Shown here in pieces: positions 34,515-45,431 of a stretch of 64,000 nt of DNA (position 1 is the first letter of the stretch; each line of letters begins with the position of its first letter). The stretch covers positions 992,001-1,056,000 of the forward strand of contig JAHLKF010000005.1 of assembly GCA_025558075.1 (NCBI GenBank), written 5' to 3'. The notes under the pieces were generated by a model. That model ran no database searches. It was not told the origin of the DNA and saw only the letters and a list, made by a program, of their open reading frames with translations. The stretch is from Gaertneriomyces semiglobifer. Its lineage: Eukaryota; Chytridiomycota; Chytridiomycetes; Spizellomycetales; Spizellomycetaceae. Both the position numbers and the translations under genes were made by a program.

Positions 34515-35872
34515 ATGATGGCCCAAAAACAGCACCATGCTGTTGTTACGGCCGTTATGTCCGACAACCATTCCGCCTCGTCGTCGGACTCCGAAGCAGT
34601 AGTGCCCAACACTAAAGTGACGAGTACGCCGTCGTACGAACAACGTCTGGGATCCGCGCGACGACGATTGTCTATAAGCAGACATGGTTCTACGGATCAA
34701 TTGGAGCACGAAGCTGCAAAGAACCCATGGAAGATCCCGAATACGCCGACGGATGTCTTGAAGAACTTGTCGGATTATGATAAATGGGAGAAGAAAAAGG
34801 GAGAACCGAATCGTTTTACGGTGTCGCTGACCGACATGCCTGACTGGTAAGTTCATCTTACCTCCGATGTGCCGAGTCATGCGCTGACTGTCAAGCCACC
34901 AGGTTCATTGACAACGTCTATATTTTGCGCGGTTACCGACGAATTACCAACTCGTATCGCGGTTGCATCAAGTCCCTCACCTACATCCACAATGAAACCG
35001 CCAACATCTTCACCCATATGATCGGCGCCATTGGCTTCATCATCCTTGCCCACACCTTCTATTCGTTTTTGACAACATCTGTCGAGTCGACCACTCGAGG
35101 CGATCTCGTCGTTGTCGGCCTATTTTTTCTCGGTGCCATTGCGTGCTTAGGGTTATCCACGGTCTTTCACACTTGCGCGTGCCATTCGAGAAAAGTCGCT
35201 GCGATCTGGTTACGAGGAGATTACGTCGGGATCGTGACGCTGATCATGGGTTCTTTTGTGCCCTCTGTTTACTACGGGTTCTTTTGTAACCCGAATCTGC
35301 AGATACTGTATTTATCAGTGATTGTCGTGTTTGGCATTACGACCATCTGTGTGACGGTATCTCCCAAGTTCTTCGCACCGAGATACCGGTTACTTCGGAC
35401 TGGACTCTTTGTGTCTATGGCCATGACAGGAGTTGTTCCACTTTCTCATGCCTTGGCCAAGTACGGGGTGAGTTGACAAATTACTTTGAAGCGAATGGCG
35501 CTTCAAAAGCTAACGTGCTGACGCTCAGACGCTCATGACACGACACGCTATTTCGATGGGCTCGCTGTTATCGTCTGGTGCCGTCTATTTCATGGGAGCG
35601 ATAGTGTACGCAACTAGAATACCTGAGCGCTGGGCGCCAGGCCGCTTTGACATTTGGGTAGGTTGACTGATCTACGGTAAAGTTATTCCATTATTAATGC
35701 TTTTATATAGGGACATTCACACCAGATATTTCATGTCCTCGTGGTAACTGCTGCTGTTATTCACTACTACGGCGTCGTCTCTGCCTACAAATGGTGGCAC
35801 GCCCATAATCAGCAGTGTGCCTTGGAACCTAGTGAAGTTGCAAGGAACCTTATGGCAAGATTGGTATCGTGA
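34515..35872 (+). CDS. PAQR/adiponectin-receptor (hemolysin III-type) membrane protein
   Basis: Four exons (34515-34846, 34903-35467, 35529-35657, 35711-35872; introns 53-61 nt) give 395 residues. The N-terminal 110 residues are polar. The family core includes YRGCIKSLTYIHNETANIFT, STVFHTCACHS and GHSHQIFHVLVV; the histidines in FHT and HSHQIFH are the expected zinc ligands. Seven membrane helices can be traced. Fungal relatives (Izh proteins) act in lipid, sterol and zinc homeostasis, and animal relatives are ceramidase-like receptors. Two adjacent ATGs open the frame; I use the first. Confidence 0.92.
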
Positions 35873-36062
35873 AACCATTTGGGCTGGACCATTCTTCGAA
35901 TAGGACCTCGCGTATTGACTCTCTTAGATATGCACCATTTCTGCGGCGGACGTAAACACACGCATTATCTTTTTTAAATTAGTCTTCCATGCTATTAATT
36001 ATTGGAACCGTGTTCGACTGGCTGCCTTCATATATGTGCTTGATTGCATGACTGTGCCATTG

Positions 36063-36076
36063 AACCCTAACCCCAG
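36063..36076 (+). promoter_or_regulatory. Motif AACCCTAACCCCAG upstream of QCR10
   Basis: This lies 126 bp upstream of the QCR10 ATG in forward orientation and is identical over 14 bases to the copy upstream of COX9. Confidence 0.5.
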
Positions 36077-36085
36077 ACCATCGGG

Positions 36086-36097
36086 ACAAGGCCTTGT
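36086..36097. promoter_or_regulatory. 12-bp perfect palindrome ACAAGGCCTTGT
   Basis: A perfect dyad lies 104 bp upstream of QCR10 and 10 bp after the shared motif. It is a possible dimeric factor site; this is inference. Confidence 0.35.
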
Positions 36098-36201
36098 CAA
36101 CGTCGCCGCGGGATTTTCCACAGGATCTTAGCAGCGACCCTCATTTGATATTCGCCAAAGAGCTACTCTTTCGAGTTACGAAGACAGTCTATACCGCAAG
36201 C

Positions 36202-36483
36202 ATGTCAGCCATTACACAATTTGTTACCCCGCAGATGATTCGCGGATAGTAAGTCATCATTTGCACCGCGGTTGTGGATCACGCTAGACAAAGTCATGAA
36301 ACTGATGGGTTATTTTCGTTTGACAGCCTTCCGTCTCTCATCTCCTGGGGCGCCGCAGGTGGCATTGCCGCTCTCTTCCTTCTTGAGCCTACACCCATTG
36401 CTCGTCAGGACATTTTCCAGAACTTGCCTGTTGTTGGAGGTTTCTGGAAACAAAAGTTGATTGCAAGGGAACAGAAAGATTAA
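36202..36483 (+). CDS. QCR10: Cytochrome bc1 complex small subunit (QCR10/UQCR11-like)
   Basis: Exons 36202-36248 and 36327-36483 (78-nt intron, TA|C junction) give 67 residues. The sequence VTPQMIRGYLPSLISWGAAG then GIAALFLLEPTPIARQDIFQ has the pattern of the smallest complex III subunit: a short N-terminal helix, Y-P-S/T-aromatic-W-G-A, one membrane helix, then a short tail (NLPVVGGFWKQK). It acts in the inner mitochondrial membrane. Such small subunits are divergent, so the call rests on the W-G-A-x-G region and topology. Confidence 0.75.
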
Positions 36484-36910
36484 GAAACTTATTGGGGGGA
36501 GGCCACGCGAACTGGTTTTTTTTTGTGGTTTTTGTTTGTTGAATACCGGCATGTTTAGAGGATGAGGAGGGGATTTGGGTTTTTCTGAATAGTATTTTGG
36601 GTGGTTTTTCCTGTGAGAATTGTTTGCGGCGCGAGATTGTGTGATGTGACCAATTCTTGTTCTGCCGCTGCCTCAACGGTCGTCCTAGGCGCACCAACAA
36701 ATACCACAGGAGATTGATGGTGGAAGTAAATGGAAGTACTGCTCTTGATTTAGAACAGGATGTCATGTGGGTGATCATACTTCGCGACGGACGCTCCGTA
36801 CCAGCATCCGCGTAGGTGGCGAAAGGCCTGACCTTTTAGAGTCCATTCTAATTCAGTTCTCATGCTTGATCGCTCCGCATGACCTAGGCAGATCCCAAAC
36901 ACGATCATTC
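36484..36910. other. Intergenic region, 427 bp
   Basis: This lies between convergent genes. It has T-rich and G-rich tracts near 36516-36620. No gene is seen. Confidence 0.5.
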
Positions 36911-38061
36911 TCATCGTACATACACGCACAGCCTGCACGAGCGGAAAAGTGGATCGTTGAGCAGCGTACACTTGGGACATTGCCACTGCATGTCCAGACT
37001 TGACCGTGATTGGGAACTCTCCGTAGGCTTTACTGGTTGTACTGTACAGCAGGCCTCACATTGCAGCTTTGTAGCGATGTTGATCAATGTGCAGGTCGGA
37101 CAGGTCCAATTCGCGTCAACAGGATCGTTTCGCGGTATGTCATCATCCGGAATGACAATAGGCTCATGGATACGATCTTGATACGGGGCACGATCATGGT
37201 ATACCCGGTGTACTGTACTTCCCGAGGTCGGCGCAACAGTGTTTCGCGCCGAGCCATGCTGTGATGGACGGTCAAGAACACCAGGCGAAGCTTCACTGCT
37301 GTGCACATCGTTGCTTCGAGGCCGTTTGACACCAACAACAGCCACATCACCATCCTCAATACTTCCGCACCACAGGCGATCTTTCATGCGTCTCTCTGCG
37401 GCCTGTGCAGCCAGTTGTCCTGGTGTCAAAATGGCTTCCAAGGCTTTCACATCTGACGCACCGCCGAGTTTGCGTCCACCTGTTGGTACCATCACCTGAC
37501 CAAGTCTCTGTCGCCGTTCAGCGGCTTGCAATGCCTTTTGACGCGCGAGGTGCGGCGGTAAATTATGCGAAACCCCTTGGCCTACGCGATGCCCTGGGCT
37601 TTCGAATCCTTCTCCACGATATCCACTATGAAGCAAGGCGTCGTATTCTTTATTAAGCTCCCCTAAAAGCTTGTAAAACTGCGCATCGTGTGGCCCACGC
37701 ACTGGGAAAAAAAACATACGTCAATATCAGGCGACGCAATCCACATGAGCCGCGCAAAGGTCTCACCGATATGAGCAAGCTCATGCAACATTGTTCCAAT
37801 CAAATCATCAAATTCGAAAAATCGGTTATCGTCGCCGTGGGGACGAAGACGGATGCATATCTCTTGGCCTCGGTTCTTATTCAACCCCAGTAATTGCGGA
37901 TTGGCGGGAGAGAATTCGCGCAGTAAACCCACAGTCCATTTGTGCTTTTGCATAATGGGTTTCACATAGGAACCGATTTTTCGGAGAAGTTGTAGTGCCT
38001 CTTCCTTTCGTGGCTTTTTTTCTAGCGCTTTGATGTCGTTGACATATTCGGTGACGGTCAT
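36911..38061 (-). CDS. WSS1: WSS1/SPRTN-like WLM metalloprotease for DNA-protein crosslinks
   Basis: Exons 38061-37767 and 37701-36911 (65-nt intron) give 361 residues. The WLM domain runs from the start to about residue 185: EALQLLRKIGSYVKPIMQKH, LLGLNKNRGQEICIRLR, and the zinc protease site HELAHIVRGPHD (HExxHxxxxxHD). A conserved downstream motif AAERRMKDRLWCG follows. Two RanBP2-type zinc fingers close the protein, WTCPTCTLINIATKLQCEAC and WQCPKCTLLNDPLFRSCRLC. In yeast, Wss1 cleaves proteins covalently bound to DNA and works with Cdc48 and SUMO. The intron splits the active site just after HELAHI. The start at MTVTEYV is the first ATG in frame; a further 5' exon is possible. Confidence 0.9.
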
Positions 38062-38937
38062 TTGGTCATTCCACTTTGAAAGAGTTTGGCCATCTGCCGT
38101 CTTCCCGCACAAAACCAGAGGCCTGAGACGGATTTTTCAATGCTTCCAAGCTACATAGATACCTCTCACCCGCATAGCTAAACCGGAATGTGAACATGGA
38201 TTTGTATTTGCGTGAGACGAGGAAGCGCATTCAGCGACGACAATTGCGTTATCGATTACAATACTTAAAGAAGAGTGTTCCTTCAGAGGAAAACCATTTG
38301 AAAAAGATGAACATGAGCATGAGCATCTGAATATGATTGCCAGGAGCTTCATGGAAGTGAATATGATTGTATGTAAATGGTACGAATGCCACAAGATGTC
38401 ACAAATGAGTAGCACGTCAGGAGAATGGACCCTGTCATTTCATGGTTTGCAGTTTCACTTCAGTTCACATTTTCCAATGTTGACTCCACAAGACATGTAA
38501 GCGTTTGCTGGATACGTGATAGGAATATCTACTTTGTGTAAGTAACCGCCATTGCAGGGCCGAAGTGCGACCGACGTTCGGACACCCGGGAGCTTAATTA
38601 TTTCATGAATATGATTATATGACGCTCGTTCCCGCACCGACGAAGCACCGACCGACGACAAGCAGGGTCGAGAAGCACCGACAGAGCACTTGCTCGCGTG
38701 GGTAGCGAAAATATGAAAAACTTTGTTGGGGTGCCCTGATATCATGCACGAGGAATGCTTAACAAACAAAATACCACGATGTACGCGAGCGAAAATACAG
38801 CGATCCGGGGTCAAGATGACCATAGCGAGGGAGGCCGGGTGGGTGAAATCCACAAAAAAACGCAGGCCTTCAAAAGGACAGTGTGTAGATGAGGATGTCT
38901 AGCGTCAAGGTCCATCTCAGGCACTGGATACTGCAGA
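38062..38937. other. Divergent intergenic region, 876 bp
   Basis: This holds promoters for the WSS1-like gene (-) and the amylase gene (+). A stretch at 38560-38690 repeats GCACCGAC/CGACCGACG words. Minus-strand frames at 38137-38415 and 38455-38853 have no recognisable product. Confidence 0.45.
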
Positions 38938-41740
38938 ATGCTGTCAGCCATGCCCCGCAAGTCCTCCTACCAGCAGTTCTTACTCCTGCTGGTTCTACTT
39001 GTTCTCGGGTTATGCCTGCAAAGTACGGCTTCTTCTGCCTCGCCGCTTGTCAAGCGAGCTCCACAAGTTGAACTAGAATCGTTTGTGTTTGAAAATGGCC
39101 TCTTATCTGGGACCATTAAGGTAAAGTGTGAACAAGGTCGCTTACGCAAGTATTCTTGAACTTACAATTGATTCTTGCAGGTCCAGAACATTGCGTACCA
39201 GAAGTCGGTTACGGTGACTTATGCTGTTGGGAAAACGTGGACAGATTCCCAAAAGATCGCTGCTTCGTATAAGGAGTCACTTCCTCAAGGTTACGAACGT
39301 TGGGCATTTGCCGGGAAGGCTGAGGGAGCTACCGAGTTTTACTTGCGTTTCGATGCAGCAGGTCAATCGTAAGTGTGACCCCGTGCTCATTCTTTTCACA
39401 TGCCCAATTCTCATCACCTCGCATCATCGTCTAAAGGTACTATGATCCGGGAAACAATGTCAACCACCAGATTCCAAGACCTCCTGCAAGCACACCCTCC
39501 AGTTCTACTGCGACTCCAACGAACCCCACGTCGACTCCCACTACACTTATTGAAACTTCACCTACTCCAACCATCACCGAAAAACCCACCATTACTGATG
39601 TCGCAGGCGGCGTCCCTATTGCTCCCACTTCGGTAGGCATCCTGCATGGTAATTCTTACAAACTTTGTTCTCACACGTCGCGTAGCTTCCCCCGAATCCT
39701 GGTCACTCTTACCCTCCCGAGCTTCCCGGATGTCAAAATTTCAACGGTCTAGATTCTTGTACCGGATCGTCGGCATCAGTAGCTCTTGTGGCCGAACATC
39801 GTCGCTGGCAAACTCCTTCACGTAACAGTCCAGCATACGCACCAAGCTTCCAAGACTACCGTAATTTGCAAGGCTATGCCGACATTCAATATAACAGTGC
39901 ACGCACTGAGGCGGTAGTAACCGTCCGGGTGCTGACGCGCGTCAAGGAAGAAGTTGAGGTCAAGTTAGGTGACGCTTGGGGAAAGGCGCGCAGTGTTGTG
40001 GTGAAGGCCGGGTCGAAGGAAGCCCGAGATGGTCTCAACATCAGCATCCGTGGCCTGTCCACCTCTTCCGTGCTCACTCTCGACACTGTCTACTTTCCGT
40101 TCCATATGCCATCCATTGCTCGTCCCGAGACTTTGAATGGTCAGAAAGGCGCGATTGTGGAACTCTTTGGGTGGCCCTTCAAAGACATTATCAAAGAGTG
40201 CGAATTTCTTGGCAAGGCTGGGTACATGGGCGTCAAGATTTGGCCAGCTACTGAACATGTTTGGGGCGACAACTACTATGAGCCCGATGGCCAGTTTCGT
40301 CCGTGGTATTTTGTCTACCAACCCGTGAGTTACCGGTTGCACAGTCGGATGGGGACCCGCGATGAAGTGAGAGACATGATTCGGACATGTCGTGCTAACG
40401 GCGTACGGGTGAGTATGGAGATACCTCTACCGTTTCATGGCTGCCAGGAGATCTTCAGCTCACTTTGTGTTTGTTCAGGTTTTCGCTGATGCTGTCATCA
40501 ATCACATGTCTGGTAACGGGATGGACATTCAGAACCATCGCTCATCCAACGGGTGTCAGTTATACTCTGGCCATAACGGCACTGCGGGCTCCCCGTTCTT
40601 TACTCACGGTAGCACTTATGCGTTAAACTCAGAAACTAATGAGCGGCCAGCGATGGAGTACCCAGCTGTGCCGTATGGACCTCTTGACTTTCACTGCGAG
40701 CGGAGTTTGAACTCGTGGACAGATGGTGCGCTCATGACGAATGGCTGGCTTGTAGGTCTCAGCGACCTGAATACGGAGAGCGAGTATGTCCAGGATCGGA
40801 TTGCGACCTACCTTGCCGATTTGTTATCCATGGGTAATGCGCTTTCGCTTTGTTCTTGTCCGTCCTACGCGGTCTCACAGAAATGCCGATACCTAGGTTT
40901 CTCTGGTTTCCGTATTGATGCCGCAAAACATATTCACCCCTACTCGCTTTCCGCCATTCTCACCAGACTCCGGTCAAAGATGGGTGGTACCTTGCCGGAC
41001 GACTTTATTACCTGGCTAGAAGTCATCATGGGAGGAGAGCGCGACTTGTTGTTCTGTTCCGGCGGCGAATACTCGTGGTACACCAATTTTGACAACAAGC
41101 TGAAATCAATGGGTTTCAGCAACACAGATGTCAAGAAGATCAAGATCTGGAGCAGTGACTATCCTAAAGAGTTCCCTGCCTGTGGAAACTGGGTTCTACC
41201 AGCTGATCGCTTCGTCATCCAAAACGATGACCATGACCAACAAAATCAAGGATCTTCCTCCCGCGATATGGCGGACACCGGGTCCGTCCTCGTCAAAGAA
41301 AAAGACGTGAGCAGACACCGCCACTTTGAAGTACAACTCTTTGACCGTGGTGGTGATTGGGCGATTCGCAACATTTTGAGTTCATACAGTTTCAGAAGTG
41401 ATGGTGGAGCTGGGTTCCCTGATGGACACAGCGACTGCAAATTGTACAAAGGAGTAGCGTCTGTTGCTGGCTGCAGAGGCATGCCGTACAGGTACGTCGC
41501 ACTGTGATTCCGGGGGGGTTTTTTTTTTGCATAGGTTCACCTTTGTTGACATGTTTCCACCACAGTCCTGCACACGATCCTTCTTCTTGTGGCTATTCCG
41601 TAGTCCAGAACGGACAATGGAAAGAGGGCGTGTACACTAGAGTTCATCGGGATCTGCAGATCGTCAATGCTATGCGGAGATGGATGGGAATCGGCAATGT
41701 CGGACCAGCACAGGTGGGACTACCAGCAGGGTGCCAGTAG
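38938..41740 (+). CDS. Secreted alpha-amylase with N-terminal CBM21 starch-binding module
   Basis: Seven exons (38938-39120, 39181-39368, 39437-39632, 39686-40408, 40479-40833, 40897-41491, 41566-41740; introns 53-74 nt) give 804 residues. A signal peptide (FLLLLVLLVLGLCLQSTASS) and a Lys-Arg processing site come first. Residues about 45-150 match CBM21 (GTIKVQNIAYQKSVTVTYAV; YYDPGNNVNHQIP). A Thr/Pro/Ser-rich linker leads to a GH13 catalytic domain: region I VFADAVINHM, region II GFRIDAAKH with the nucleophile Asp, acid/base Glu in WLEVIMGGE, and region IV as FVIQNDDHDQQ. The sequence is closest in style to animal and amoeba type alpha-amylases (PVSYRLHSRMGTRDEVRDMI). It would degrade extracellular starch or glycogen. 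Confidence 0.93.
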
Positions 41741-42088
41741 AAATCCGTAGAAATAGATACCAGGCAGATAGAGCAGGCCTTTTCAGAAACTCAGTGGCCC
41801 ACTAGTAGTCTGTTGTAGAAATTCGAACCTCTCGTTGTTTGCCAGAAGTGAGACAAAACATCGGCAGATTGGAAACGCTCAAAACTGAACATAATTGGGT
41901 GTTGCATTAAGGCAGCAGGTTCAAATTCAAATCGACACCCAGTTAGCCGGCCAGCCTATGTCATTAGGACATTAGGGCCGCTAGCTGAAGGTACGTCAAC
42001 GTAGGTTCGACCTCAGGAGGCATGAGAAAATTCGACCTTCCTCATTTTAAACAGAGACTGCGAGAAGGATGAGTTTAGATGCAGTTTC
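41741..42088. other. Intergenic region, 348 bp
   Basis: This lies between the convergent amylase and Crypton-derived genes. The word TTCGACCT occurs twice (about 42006 and 42031). No terminal repeats of the element could be recognised. Confidence 0.4.
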
Positions 42089-43489
42089 TCACTCCGTATA
42101 CAAATTTACAGGTGCGATTGTCGGCTGAATCTTAAATGTAAACGTAGTCCCTGGCTCAAATGACAAACTAAGAATACTACTACCGTTACAAGTTATCTCT
42201 ATTCGCTGTCCCTGCTGCACTACCTCTACTACGCTACCTCCACTAGCCGGTTCTGGTTCTGGTTCTAATTCGATACGCTCAAGGTCTGGGTCAGGAACCG
42301 GCGGGACCTGAGTAGCGTCAACTCCAAAATCAAGTTGACGCCACACGGCGTTAAGCTGCTCATCTGTCGGCCCATCCTCGTCCCAAGCCCATTCGTTTGA
42401 TTCTGACCAAGCACTCGTAGCCGTCAAGCGAAACGAGTGCTGCACTAATCTGCGGTTAGTAGTATCGATACCCGCGCTTCGACATGCTTCCTGTACCCAT
42501 TTGTACATGACATTCTTGCCGACGGGAGTGTTCTTGTACCAATTTCCGGTTTTCAAGTAGCTTTGTCGGTTAGGAGCCAAGAAAAATCGCTCCTCGGAGC
42601 AATTGCTGCGGCGGGCCAAGTAATTTCTGATATCCATTGCTGCAGGCCCAGACGGGATTGCGTTGTACTGGGCTGCCGGGTTCCCAACATCCGGTCTATT
42701 ATGACTATTTTTACTCGGCTTTGCCCGGAGATAGTAGACGGCCCCGCTCTCATCATGCTCCTCTTCGATCTCATTCCGCATCATCATTGCCAGACTGTCA
42801 CCTCTCTCCATCAAGTACAACGTGACATGAACATATACTCGATGAAGAAGCCCATCTGGAGTGGAGGGGTTGCAGAATTCCGAATCCAAAATCCGCTTGA
42901 TTTCACTTTTGCTGAATTTGCTTGTTGATTTAGTGCCCGTGTGCCCATTTTGACGAAGCTGCCTCAAGCGGCCCCTAAAGACCTGACAAGCACCCTTAAA
43001 AACAAGATCATCGTGAATGTTCAGCTGTTCACTCCTTTTCTCAAACAATCCTTTAAAATATCGCGCTAGTGCAGCGAAGCCAACTTGCAAAGTCGAATCT
43101 TTGAATTCTTCTCCGTTATCCTGCCGTACTTGGGCAAAAAACTGCTCAAGATGGTAATTCAGCTCCGGCTTTGAGACAGTTGTGTCCTCAAACTTGGCGT
43201 CTACATCTCGCTTGTATTCATTCCACTTCCTCGTCCAGGTGATAGTACTGGCATACGTGTTTTTGTTGACATCTAAGCTCGTAAACGCTTCGGAGTCTTC
43301 GCTGAGAGATATTCGAGGCCGCTTTTGTCGTGGTGAAATATGGTCTGCCCCATGCTCTTCTAGTAGCCGACCGGTCAGGGAGTACCGGCTTTCAGGAAAT
43401 TCAGGAGCCAAATGTAGTGCTGGATATCTTGCAGGAGTTGCCATTGCAGACGACGCCGCTGCGCCAGAAGCGCTGTGCCTGAAATTCAT
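42089..43489 (-). CDS. Crypton-derived tyrosine-recombinase-like protein (DUF3504 type)
   Basis: A single exon of 466 residues starts at ATG 43489. An N-terminal helical core-binding part (STITWTRKWNEYKRDVD; FKDSTLQVGFAALARYF) is followed by a recombinase-like catalytic region: LLHRVYVHVTLYLMERGDSL, a tract WYKNTPVGKNVMYKWV, and the box QHSFRLTATSAW with H-x-x-R. This layout matches Crypton transposon recombinases and their domesticated relatives (ZMYM/QRICH1-type). The C-terminal 100 residues are acidic and Pro/Glu-rich and lack an obvious catalytic Tyr. The intact frame means either a young element or a domesticated gene. Type is listed as CDS because the element ends are not visible. Confidence 0.7.
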   Translation of the reverse strand: MNFRHSASGAAASSAMATPARYPALHLAPEFPESRYSLTGRLLEEHGADHISPRQKRPRISLSEDSEAFTSLDVNKNTYASTITWTRKWNEYKRDVDAKFEDTTVSKPELNYHLEQFFAQVRQDNGEEFKDSTLQVGFAALARYFKGLFEKRSEQLNIHDDLVFKGACQVFRGRLRQLRQNGHTGTKSTSKFSKSEIKRILDSEFCNPSTPDGLLHRVYVHVTLYLMERGDSLAMMMRNEIEEEHDESGAVYYLRAKPSKNSHNRPDVGNPAAQYNAIPSGPAAMDIRNYLARRSNCSEERFFLAPNRQSYLKTGNWYKNTPVGKNVMYKWVQEACRSAGIDTTNRRLVQHSFRLTATSAWSESNEWAWDEDGPTDEQLNAVWRQLDFGVDATQVPPVPDPDLERIELEPEPEPASGGSVVEVVQQGQRIEITCNGSSILSLSFEPGTTFTFKIQPTIAPVNLYTE

Positions 43490-43742
43490 ACTGATAAACA
43501 GGTACTGGGTATCTTAATGCCAAAAGTGATGTGTGTGGTGCTTCTGAGCGGTAGTCGCAAACTCTCAAAAAATTCGCAAGCTGCCACCGCACAGCCAGAA
43601 AAGAGAGCAGTTGGAAGGATAACGTTCGTTGTCGCCAGGAGTTCGCTTCCAGACGGGGTATATATATGCGTTGTCTCTTCAATTCAGCGGCGGTGAGAAT
43701 CAAACGTTCCGTTTGCAGTTTTAAAAAAGTCGACGAGCGGAG

Positions 43743-45254
43743 ATGAGACTCGCGCGCACTTTTGGAACATCCCGTCGAGAATTGAAGCGAGCAGCAAATG
43801 GTTCTTATGCTGAGCTGAGAGCAGGGCGTTGTATTAGAGTAATGGACGAACTCGCAGAGCTGGAGCAAGCATTCCTGTCTCCTGCCAAACTTGCTGCAAT
43901 CACGGGCTGCGTTTCCGAAGATGACCTGAAGAATGTTAAAGACCTTGAGATGAAGGTGGACTCGAGAGTGACCAGCCTCAGCTCGTTAGGTGCGTTATAA
44001 CCTCCTCACATCTCGCTGGCTCATTGAATTTATCCTCTAATACGTCTGCTGATAGGAAGGATTATGCCCGGGCTAGAGTCGCTGAAACTGCCTCACAGCT
44101 ATATCCCTACCATCCGAGACCTCGGCACAGGATACAACGTTCTCACTCACCTGTCCTTACCACACTGCCATTTACGTGATATTTCCGGGATTGAATCTCT
44201 TTCGTCTCTTGCGGAGGTGTATTTTCCGTACAATAACATTGAAGAGCTAAGTTCATTAGGGATGCTAGATAACTTGAAAGTGTTAGACTTGGAAGGGTGA
44301 GTTTATGTTGCGGAGACGTTCAGCGTTGTTATGAACGATGTGGTTTTGATAAGACACAGTTGCTAGGAATGCCATAGAAGACTTTGAGGAAATAGAACAA
44401 CTAGGCTTGTGTGCCGCGCTACGTCAATTGATGTTGCGGGGAAATCCTGTCTATGAACAGTTCGTCCAAGAGGAAGGTGAAGATGAGTGGAGACGACGCA
44501 TAAAGGAAGTGGTGAAGCCGGTAACGGTCTTGGATGGATGGACGGTCGATTCTGGAGGCAAGTCGGGATCACTCGCGTATGATTGAATTGTTCCTGATGT
44601 GGACGTCGCTTTCTAGGACGACTTCCGAGCGGAACAAGTCGCCCGGCGTCTGCCAGTGGAAGGCCTACAACAGCCCAGGGTCGTCGAACGTCGAGCGGAA
44701 GCATTTCTGCCATGGAAGATACGAGCAGCGAGCTGACGCACGGTAAGAGGCACTCAAAACTGATATGCAGGAATGCAGTTGCTAAACATGAGGCACCAGG
44801 AACGGGACAAGTCATGGCGGGAAATCCAGTTCTGTTTCTTCGTACTCGTCGGGGCAACAGTCGCCCTTCCACGCCGAGCTCACCGATCTCACATCCGCCA
44901 ACTAGCCCTTCATCGCCAACCACCGGAGTTGTTGCTGCGCTACAGCGATCTCGCGTCGTAACTCCCACCTCGCCACGTTCACCTGTTACACCTTCCCATG
45001 ATATTGCAATACCTATACCGCCTGCGGAGCCAAGCGTTGATCGTTTAGTCATCACACCCCGGCCACCTGCAACTCCTCCGCGACAAATAGTATCCCCGAG
45101 ACCTCCTTCAACCTCCAGACCTGTAACTTCTGAAACTGGGAGACCAGGTTTTCAGAGGCGCCGCGTGAGAAGCATCAGTGGTGAGGCGGCCACGAGAAGT
45201 AGTAGCACTGACCCTGGTGGGATTACCCCTCACCTCAGTACAGAGAGCGTTTGA
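43743..45254 (+). CDS. LRRC56: LRRC56-like leucine-rich-repeat flagellar dynein assembly protein
   Basis: Five exons (43743-43989, 44056-44296, 44367-44557, 44617-44742, 44800-45254) give 419 residues. The LRR block includes LESLKLPHSYIPTIRDLGTG, LTHLSLPHCHLRDISGIESL, LAEVYFPYNNIEELSSLGML and LKVLDLEGNAIEDFEEIEQL, the order and spacing of LRRC56. That protein works with the intraflagellar transport system to deliver dynein arms. The tail is Ser/Pro/Thr-rich. Intron 3 (44558-44616) uses a GC-AG donor (GGAG|GCAAGT). Intron 4 (44743-44799) is 57 nt and could be read through in frame, but splicing gives the better-looking joint LTHGTGQVMAGNP. Confidence 0.85.
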
Positions 45255-45431
45255 TACCCATGTATGTGATTCAGCAATAAACGATGGCTGATGCATATGT
45301 CCACGGACCGACGAAGAGCAAACTGATCGTCACCGTCCATCGTTCTTTTATCTCTTTCAGCTTTCACTTGGCCCATTTTTTCCTCCGAAACACTCATCGG
45401 TTCTATTATGCTATGCCAAAAAGGGATGTAT

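Larger units (their letters stand above)
35873..36201. other. Intergenic region, 329 bp, QCR10 promoter
   Basis: This contains the AACCCTAACCCCAG motif and a 12-bp palindrome (ACAAGGCCTTGT). No gene is seen. Confidence 0.5.

Noticed and set aside
33876..36076. AACCCTAACCCC words as interstitial telomere repeats
   Set aside because: Each site holds only about one and a half telomere units; a promoter element fits better.
38137..38853. Two minus-strand frames between WSS1-like and amylase genes
   Set aside because: Starts are non-ATG or weak, no domains, and the composition is like the surrounding noncoding DNA.
41510..41530. Frameshift suspicion at the G/T homopolymer run in the amylase gene
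   Set aside because: The run lies inside an intron (41492-41565), so it does not affect the coding frame.
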